NCBI GenBank assembly: GCA_024643445.1
Contig: JAHEMX010000083.1
Span: forward strand, 1-10,618
Length of the DNA: 10,618 bases
Source of the DNA: Desulfobulbaceae bacterium
GTDB taxonomy: Bacteria; Desulfobacterota; Desulfobulbia; Desulfobulbales; Desulfocapsaceae
Direction of reading: 5' to 3'
Shown here: piece by piece, positions 6,303-10,618 of the stretch
How positions within the stretch are numbered: the first letter of the stretch is position 1
Layout: each line of letters opens with the position of its first letter
Notes under the pieces: model-generated
What the model was told of the DNA's origin: nothing
Seen by the model: only the letters and a program-made list of their open reading frames with translations
The model's database searches: none
Position numbers and translations under genes: made by a program

Positions 6303-7094
6303 TCAGGGAGCAAGCAGAAAATCCACCATCTCGGCAAAACCGAAGCCGCCTTTTCCCTTCGTCACCCAGCCCGGCTTGTGGGGCAATCTGTCTGCAAAAA
6401 CCATGATGTTGGCGACACCGACTGCGTGCGGAAAATAGGCGAACATCGGCCCGTCGTTGGGTGAGTCTCCGGCGAAGATGATGTGTTCTTTCTCCTGTTC
6501 CAGATCGGTTTTAAATACCTCGGAGAACAATCTGGCGGTCATTTTCTGCTTGTTGCAATCTCCGAACCAGCCGTTGACGTGAATAGAGCTGATTTTTGCC
6601 TGTGCGCCGGCTGATGCAAAAATCTTGACGATTTTTTCGACCTCTGAGCTGGGCAGCGGAGGGACGTCCTCACAAAAATCGATGGCTAGATCAGCCTCTC
6701 GATAGGGCTGGTCGGCTGACAAGGCGGTGCCCGGGACTTCTCTGAGGATTTTTTCCTGGAGTTTCAAGAGCTCTACCCTGTCCAGTGTGCGCTGCTCGCC
6801 GGTTCTCCAGAATTGGCGAAGCATGGTTCGCTGCGTGTGGTCGTAGAAGAAGTAAAATGCCCCGTTTTCTCCAACCACCCCGTCAACCGGCCACATGCGG
6901 GCGATATGATCGCACCAGCCGGCCGGCCTTCCGGTGATCGGCACGACCCTGATCCCGGCCGCCTGCAACCGCTCCATGGCCAGATAGGCGATGGCCGGCA
7001 GCTTTCCATCAAGGGTGAGGGTATCGTCAATGTCGGTCAATACATAGCGGATCTGCCGCTTAAGTGCGGCAGGGAACGTCTGAAAGGGTTCCAT
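6303..7094 (-). CDS. HAD-superfamily IIB (Cof-like) phosphatase
   Basis: A 263-residue cytoplasmic hydrolase of the HAD superfamily, presumably a sugar- or metabolite-phosphate phosphatase. Motif I is DIDDT (21-25) with nucleophile Asp21 and acid/base Asp23; motif II is the Thr of ITGRP (Thr54); a motif III Lys lies in NKQKM (about 181-185); motif IV is GDSPND (209-214) with the Mg-binding acids. The alpha/beta cap inserted between motifs II and III identifies type IIB, as in Cof, sucrose-phosphate and mannosyl-3-phosphoglycerate phosphatases. This rules out phosphonoacetaldehyde hydrolase, which has a type I cap, despite the nearby phn genes. AAGGAGG lies very close (three bases) to the ATG. 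It is the third gene behind the peroxidase-like gene and arsS on the same strand, 62 bases after the extended arsS end, so a link to that pathway is possible. The substrate is unknown. Confidence 0.85.
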   Translation of the reverse strand: MEPFQTFPAALKRQIRYVLTDIDDTLTLDGKLPAIAYLAMERLQAAGIRVVPITGRPAGWCDHIARMWPVDGVVGENGAFYFFYDHTQRTMLRQFWRTGEQRTLDRVELLKLQEKILREVPGTALSADQPYREADLAIDFCEDVPPLPSSEVEKIVKIFASAGAQAKISSIHVNGWFGDCNKQKMTARLFSEVFKTDLEQEKEHIIFAGDSPNDGPMFAYFPHAVGVANIMVFADRLPHKPGWVTKGKGGFGFAEMVDFLLAP

Positions 7095-7149
7095 GCTCCT
7101 CCTTGATCCTGCACATCAGCAACGGCGCCTGTTCTGCCGGCCTTCTGTG

Positions 7150-7168
7150 GTCTCCTTCACGGGGAGAC
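7150..7168 (-). promoter_or_regulatory. Candidate bacterial SECIS stem-loop for arsS
   Basis: Read on the minus strand, GTCTCC pairs perfectly with GGAGAC around the loop CCGTGAA. The stem begins 12 bases after the in-frame TGA (7183-7181) and the loop begins 18 bases after it. An alternative pairing of the second CC with GG gives a bulged stem and a loop GTGAA that begins with G, as in known bacterial SECIS elements. The final TGA of the extended frame lies inside the loop. Confidence 0.6.
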
Positions 7169-8113
7169 GATGGTTCCGCCTCAGGTGAAGCCTGCCCCGG
7201 CGGTACAGCCATAACAGTAATCGCCGGTCAGAATCGGCGTTCCTTCCGGCAGGGCGGTGATAGCTGAGACGTGAACAGGTGTCCCGCTATAGGGCATGTC
7301 TGCGGCGAGATTAAAGTCGCAATCGTAGAGATAGCCATCCCAGGAAACACTGATAAGGTTCCTGCACATCAACCCCTCTATGGTGGCTGGGTTAAAATTG
7401 CCTGACAATGTTTTAAGGTAGTCCTCCAGGTTGCCCGATTTTTCCAGCCAGGCCCTGAATCTGCCAAGCGGGATATTGGCAAAGGTGAAAAGATTGTTGA
7501 AATGGAGGTTCCAGCGCCTGGCCAGATCGCGCTTGAACCTTTTTTCCGCCTGACATTGCTCTGCCGGCATAAATGCCCCGGTTGGATTGGAGACCAGGTC
7601 GAGCTCCAGCCCGCTGCCCTCCATGCCATAGCCCATGTCGTTCAGTTTTTTCAGCATGTCAAGAGACTGCTGCCAGACACCGTCGCCGCGCTGCGCATCC
7701 GCCTGTTTTTTGTTTATGGACGGAAAGGAGGCGATGAGGGCTATTCCTCTTGCAGCGCATAAGCTCAGGAGCTCGTTATACCTGGGTTTAAGCAGGAGGG
7801 TGAGATTGGTTCGGAGCATGACCTTGTCGACCAGGCTGCAGAGTCGATCCAGCAGGTAAGGCAGGTCGGGGGCAAGCTCCGGCGCGCCACCGGTAATATC
7901 GGCCGCCGAAAAGGAAAGCCGCTCGGCAAAGTCGCAGATATCCTGCATGGTAGCCCGGCTCATCAGCTCGGTGCGTCCCGGAGAGGCGTCGAGATGGCAG
8001 TGTTTGCAGGCAAGGTTGCAGACCCTGCCGACATTGACCTGCAAAATCGCGGTCTTCCCCCGCAGCAGACTGAGTTGGTGCGCCGCCAATGTTGACTGGA
8101 AGGTTGCTACCAT
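7157..8113 (-). CDS. arsS: Radical SAM protein ArsS, predicted selenoprotein (UGA at 7181-7183 read as Sec)
   Basis: A radical SAM enzyme of the ArsS family, implicated in arsenosugar biosynthesis in other bacteria; its exact chemistry here is unknown. The [4Fe-4S]/SAM motif CNLACKHC holds Cys32, Cys36 and Cys39. Further family segments are MLRTNLTLL, QRGDGVW, LELDLVSNPTGAF, GLMCRNLISVSWDG and LYDCDFN. Conceptual translation stops at TGA 7181-7183 after CYGCTAGAGFT (Cys300, Cys303). Family members continue CTAGAG-x-x-C-G-G, and some have Sec at that Cys. Reading the TGA as Sec311 gives Gly-Gly-Thr-Ile-Val-Ser-Pro and a TGA at 7157-7159, about 318 residues in all. A stem-loop starts 12 bases after the first TGA. 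GGAG precedes the ATG by seven bases; the peroxidase-like gene ends 19 bases upstream. The ArsS family call is very secure and the Sec call strong. If wrong, the gene ends at 7181 without its conserved last Cys. Confidence 0.85.
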
Positions 8114-8132
8114 TCTTTTTCTCCGAACGCTG

Positions 8133-8465
8133 TTACAGAGAGACTTTATGACAGTTATTCATCATCTGGACCCCATGTACCAGGGATGCCCCCCCCCTGA
8201 TGGCACAGGTGACATGAATCGCTTCCGTCATTTCCGCCTGGTTGGAGCCCTTTTCCAGGCAGTCTCTGGTATAGGCATCAATACAGTAGGGACATTGGAC
8301 GGCGTGGGCAACCGCCAGCGCAATGAGCGATTTCTCACGGGCGGTGAGCTCACCCTCGGCAAAAACCGCACCGTAATAGTCAAAAAATTTTTGCGCCAGT
8401 TCCGGTGCCTCTTCGCCGATTTCTGCAAATTTGCTCAGATCTTTCGGGTTGTAATAGGTTTCCAT
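8133..8465 (-). CDS. Arsenosugar-associated peroxidase-like protein (carboxymuconolactone decarboxylase/AhpD-like fold)
   Basis: A 110-residue all-helical protein of the carboxymuconolactone decarboxylase/AhpD superfamily, of the subgroup that travels with ArsS. The redox motif CPYC sits in AVAHAVQCPYCIDAYT (residues about 51-66), with a downstream IRGGASLVHGVQM typical of the subgroup. AhpD-like proteins reduce peroxides or disulfides through the CxxC pair; the substrate here is unknown. Extra cysteines occur in DCLEKG, HVTCAIR and near the C-terminus (NNCHK). AAAGGAG (8473-8479) lies seven bases before ATG. It is the first gene of the minus-strand operon, with arsS starting 19 bases after its stop. 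A run of nine G encodes part of IRGGAS. Confidence 0.9.
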   Translation of the reverse strand: METYYNPKDLSKFAEIGEEAPELAQKFFDYYGAVFAEGELTAREKSLIALAVAHAVQCPYCIDAYTRDCLEKGSNQAEMTEAIHVTCAIRGGASLVHGVQMMNNCHKVSL

Positions 8466-8499
8466 CGCTAAACTCCTTTGCCGGATGTGGAAAATGGTT

Positions 8500-8544
8500 A
8501 TTATATAGGGTACTTTTATAATCAGATCAATCGTTCGAGATCAA
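8500..8544 (-). promoter_or_regulatory. Candidate tandem promoters of the peroxidase-like/arsS operon
   Basis: On the minus strand TTGATC (8530-8525) is followed after 17 bases by TATATA (8507-8502), or after 19 by a perfect TATAAT (8505-8500). A second TTGATC (8544-8539) is followed after 18 bases by TATAAA (8520-8515). Both -35 boxes are copies of the same hexamer 14 bases apart, and ATTATA/TATAAT form an inverted repeat with an 11-base spacer over the core. The nearest -10 box is 34 bases from the start codon. Confidence 0.5.
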
Positions 8545-8823
8545 GGCACGTCAGAAATCTTGCGGCCGGGCCTTCTGCCAGAAGCGCCCTCGGGGTGCAC
8601 TCCTCTGCCGGGGATAACATTCTGGGCATAGCGCAGAGACCGGGCGAAGAAGCGATTATTGAAGATGGCCTACAGTCGTGTCATCTGGATAGATAACAGG
8701 ACAGGGGAAATTATTCCATTCTGAAAAAAACTATTTCACATTATCAGACGGCGGGAAACAGCAGAGATCCTCTTCCCGTTCATGGAAGCATTCCCTGTTT
8801 ATTGTACGATAAGGATGAACGCC

Positions 8824-8828
8824 AGGGG
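8824..8828 (+). promoter_or_regulatory. Shine-Dalgarno site deciding the pgl start
   Basis: AGGGG lies seven bases before ATG 8836. The earlier in-frame ATGs at 8782 and 8815 lack a properly spaced site, and the residues they would add (MEAFPVYCTIR and onward) are not part of the enzyme family. Confidence 0.65.
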
Positions 8829-8835
8829 TGGTGCT

Positions 8836-9510
8836 ATGATAATCAGAGGAGATCGCGAGTCGCTTGAGAAGACAGCAGGCAGGTTGCTGGCCGAGATGAT
8901 CAGCCGGTTTCTCCGGCAACAGCCCGTTGTCGTGCTCGGTGTTCCCGGCGGCAGGAGTGTCGCTTCGGTGTTGCGTCATCTCGGTGAAGAACCGGTCGAA
9001 TGGGACCTGGTGCATCTCTTCATGGTTGATGAGCGTTTTGTGGCGCTGGACCACCCCGACAGTAATTTCAGCACGGTGGCAGCAGCGGTCAGGGGGGTCA
9101 TGAAGAATGAAAACCTCCATCCTTTCAGGTATGATCCTGCCTCGGTTGAGGACAATCTCGCTGCCTATTATCTTCAACTTGCCGGGTATGACGGGAGATT
9201 TGACGCCGTTCTGCTCTCGAGCGGCGAGGATGGTCATGTCGCCTCATTGTTTCCGGCGCATGAAACGATCCTGAACCCTGCCGAGTCGTTTATCCATACC
9301 CTCAGCGCACCAAAACCGCCGGCTGCCAGAATGTCCGCTTCCCGAAAGTTGCTTGAACATGCCCGGGCAGCGGTACTGCTTTTTCTCGGCCCGGAGAAGC
9401 AGGACGCCTTTCGCCTGTTTAACGACGAGACCAAGCCTGTTGAGTTATGCCCGGCGAAGCTGGTCCGGGAAATTTCCGAGCATTATATTCTCGCCCAGGA
9501 GGATGCGTGA
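8836..9510 (+). CDS. pgl: 6-phosphogluconolactonase
   Basis: This cytoplasmic enzyme hydrolyses 6-phosphogluconolactone to 6-phosphogluconate, the second step of the oxidative pentose-phosphate pathway. From the chosen start the product has 224 residues, normal for the DevB/Pgl family. Visible motifs are VVLGVPGGRSVASVL near residue 30, the FMVDERFV segment followed by HPDSNF, and the catalytic-region SSGEDGHVASLFP with its conserved Asp-Gly-His. The C-terminal third carries the LSAPKPPAARMS segment. Starts further upstream (8782 or 8815) are open but lack ribosome-binding sites. The stop overlaps the zwf start as TGATG, so the lactonase and the dehydrogenase that makes its substrate are translationally coupled. 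Glucosamine-6-phosphate deaminases share the fold, but the motifs and the zwf neighbour favour Pgl. Confidence 0.92.
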   Translation: MIIRGDRESLEKTAGRLLAEMISRFLRQQPVVVLGVPGGRSVASVLRHLGEEPVEWDLVHLFMVDERFVALDHPDSNFSTVAAAVRGVMKNENLHPFRYDPASVEDNLAAYYLQLAGYDGRFDAVLLSSGEDGHVASLFPAHETILNPAESFIHTLSAPKPPAARMSASRKLLEHARAAVLLFLGPEKQDAFRLFNDETKPVELCPAKLVREISEHYILAQEDA

Positions 9511-10618
9511 TGGCTGCTGACACCCCGATGATCGTCATTTTCGGTGCGACCGGCGATCTTGCCAGGCGTAAACTGATACCAGCCCTGTATCGACTGATGC
9601 AGCGGGGTGAACTATCCGTAAACACGCCGATTGTCTGTCTGGGGCGTAAAGAGTATTCCGACGACCAGTTTTTTAAAGAGTTGCAGATTGAGCGGTTCAT
9701 TCCTTCGACCGCACCATCCTTTCTTGAGCAGTTGCAGAGCTGTATCCACTACCTCTGTTTTGATCTTGCCAGCGGAACAGCCCAGGAAATACAACGAATG
9801 CTGCAGGAAATAAGACGAAGCAGCGGCTGTGCCGGCAATACCCTTTTTTACCTGGCATTGCCGACCTCGGCCTTTTCACGTGCCGCTCACCTGATCCATC
9901 CCTTGCTGGCAGAAAAAGGCTGGAAACGTGTTGTCTTCGAGAAGCCGTTTGGCCAGGATCTGGCCTCGGCCGAACAGCTGAACTTGGACATCGGCTCTGT
10001 TCTCAGCGAGGAGCAGGTATACCGGGTGGATCATTACCTTGGCAAGGAACTGGTACAGAACATCCTTTTCCTGCGATTCCACAATGAAATTTTCTCCTGT
10101 GCCTGGAACAGCAGCGCCATCGATCAGGTGCAGATTACGGTGAGTGAAGCACTCGGTGTCGAGGAGCGCGCCGGCTATTATGACGACAGCGGTGCGATCA
10201 GGGACATGGTGCAGAACCACCTGCTCCAGCTCCTCTGCTTTACGGCCATGGAACCGCCCCGCACCGGGCATGGAAATGCCATCAGGGACGAGGCGTCGGC
10301 AGTACTGGCAAAACTCAGGCCGCCGGAAGCCGGCGATGTGATTGTCGGACAGTACGGACCGGGGAGTAGTGGTGATGAAAGCTACCGGGGCTATCTGCAG
10401 GAAAAAGATATCCCGGACGATTCTGCTACCGAAACCTATGTCGCATTGCGGGTCTGGGTGGACAGTCCGAGATGGCGGGGGGTACCCTTTTACCTGCGTA
10501 CCGGCAAGAGGCTGGGCCGGCGCTACGCCGAGATAAGGATCGTTTTTAAACAGCATCATCTGAATGGACTCGTCCTGCATGGCCAGCCCAATAGTATCAT
10601 TATCCGAATTCAGCCGGA
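9510..10618 (+). CDS. zwf: Glucose-6-phosphate 1-dehydrogenase (N-terminal part, cut by window edge)
   Basis: The enzyme oxidises glucose-6-phosphate to 6-phosphogluconolactone with NAD(P), feeding the product to Pgl. The first 369 residues are visible and the frame is still open at the right edge; family members have about 480-510. The dinucleotide-binding GATGDLARRK is at residues 12-21, EKPFGQDL is in the Rossmann domain, and the substrate-binding RVDHYLGKE is at 172-180 with Asp174, His175 and Lys179. Further on are DDSGAIRDMVQNHLLQLL and the segment GVPFYLRTGKRL. AGGAGG (9497-9502) lies seven bases before ATG, inside the end of pgl, and the start overlaps the pgl stop by one base. No frameshift is seen in the visible part. 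Confidence 0.95.
   Translation, partial: MAADTPMIVIFGATGDLARRKLIPALYRLMQRGELSVNTPIVCLGRKEYSDDQFFKELQIERFIPSTAPSFLEQLQSCIHYLCFDLASGTAQEIQRMLQEIRRSSGCAGNTLFYLALPTSAFSRAAHLIHPLLAEKGWKRVVFEKPFGQDLASAEQLNLDIGSVLSEEQVYRVDHYLGKELVQNILFLRFHNEIFSCAWNSSAIDQVQITVSEALGVEERAGYYDDSGAIRDMVQNHLLQLLCFTAMEPPRTGHGNAIRDEASAVLAKLRPPEAGDVIVGQYGPGSSGDESYRGYLQEKDIPDDSATETYVALRVWVDSPRWRGVPFYLRTGKRLGRRYAEIRIVFKQHHLNGLVLHGQPNSIIIRIQP

Larger units (their letters stand above)
8466..8835. other. Divergent intergenic region between the peroxidase-like gene and pgl
   Basis: Apart from the minus-strand promoter cluster (8500-8544) and a small hairpin CTTCT-GCC-AGAAG with flanking GGG/CCC (8568-8589), I see nothing firm in these 370 bases. 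No good plus-strand promoter for pgl could be chosen; TACGAT at 8805-8810 is a possible -10 box without a matching -35. Confidence 0.4.

Noticed and set aside
5570..6406. 278-residue plus-strand frame overlapping the second permease
   Set aside because: The composition is Arg/Gly/Cys-rich and non-membrane, and it overlaps a permease gene with clear family motifs.
6303..7094. Phosphonoacetaldehyde hydrolase linked to the phn genes
   Set aside because: That enzyme is a HAD type I cap protein. This one has a type IIB cap and lies on the opposite strand from the importer.
7181..8113. arsS as an ordinary 310-residue gene, or a recent nonsense mutant (pseudogene)
   Set aside because: The TGA replaces precisely the family's Cys/Sec position, Gly-Gly follows in frame, and the rest of the gene is intact. 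TAG or TAA, or a stop elsewhere, would have suggested decay.
9876..10580. 234-residue open frame antisense to zwf
   Set aside because: It is a shadow of the high-G+C zwf frame. The sense translation carries all G6PD motifs, and the antisense product matches no family I recognise.
1..10618. CRISPR arrays, transposases, integrases, tRNA or rRNA genes
   Set aside because: No regularly spaced repeats, transposase motifs, or recognisable tRNA or rRNA sequences were seen on either strand.

Overview
The window reads like ordinary chromosome from an anaerobic, Gram-negative proteobacterium of the Desulfobacterota type (Desulfobulbales-like is my best guess). This rests on moderately high G+C, strong Shine-Dalgarno sites, a hydroxyacid-oxoacid transhydrogenase, and an ArsS-type radical SAM gene whose reading frame appears to need selenocysteine. 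The taxonomy is inference; no rRNA or other marker gene is present.

Layout. Positions 1-481 (minus) hold the N-terminal 160 residues of an iron-dependent hydroxyacid-oxoacid transhydrogenase. Across a 290-base divergent spacer lies cobO (772-1329, plus), a corrinoid adenosyltransferase. It converges on a 10-TM EamA/DMT exporter (1326-2255, minus), and the two stop codons share one CTAG. A 443-base non-coding stretch rich in hairpins precedes a four-gene uptake operon on the plus strand: periplasmic PhnD-like binding protein (2699-3715), PhnC ATPase (3815-4609) and two PhnE-type permeases (4606-5397 and 5394-6194). The last three genes overlap by 4 bases each. Together they form a complete importer for phosphonate, phosphite or a related phosphorus oxyanion. 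A 7+4+7 direct repeat just upstream of phnD has Pho-box geometry.

The minus strand from 8465 down to 6303 is a second operon: a carboxymuconolactone-decarboxylase/AhpD-like peroxidase protein, the radical SAM protein ArsS, and a HAD-IIB phosphatase. The main discovery is here. The arsS frame meets a TGA at 7181-7183 exactly where the family has a conserved Cys (or Sec) in its C-terminal CTAGAG-x-x-[C/U]-G-G motif. Translation through it continues with Gly-Gly and five more residues to a second TGA, and a stem-loop sits 12 bases after the first TGA. I annotate this gene as a selenoprotein of about 318 residues (7157-8113). A standard gene caller would cut it at 310 residues.

From 8836 to the window end (plus), pgl and zwf form the oxidative pentose-phosphate pair, coupled by a TGATG overlap; zwf is cut by the edge. 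I saw no mobile elements, CRISPR arrays, tRNAs, rRNAs or phage genes.
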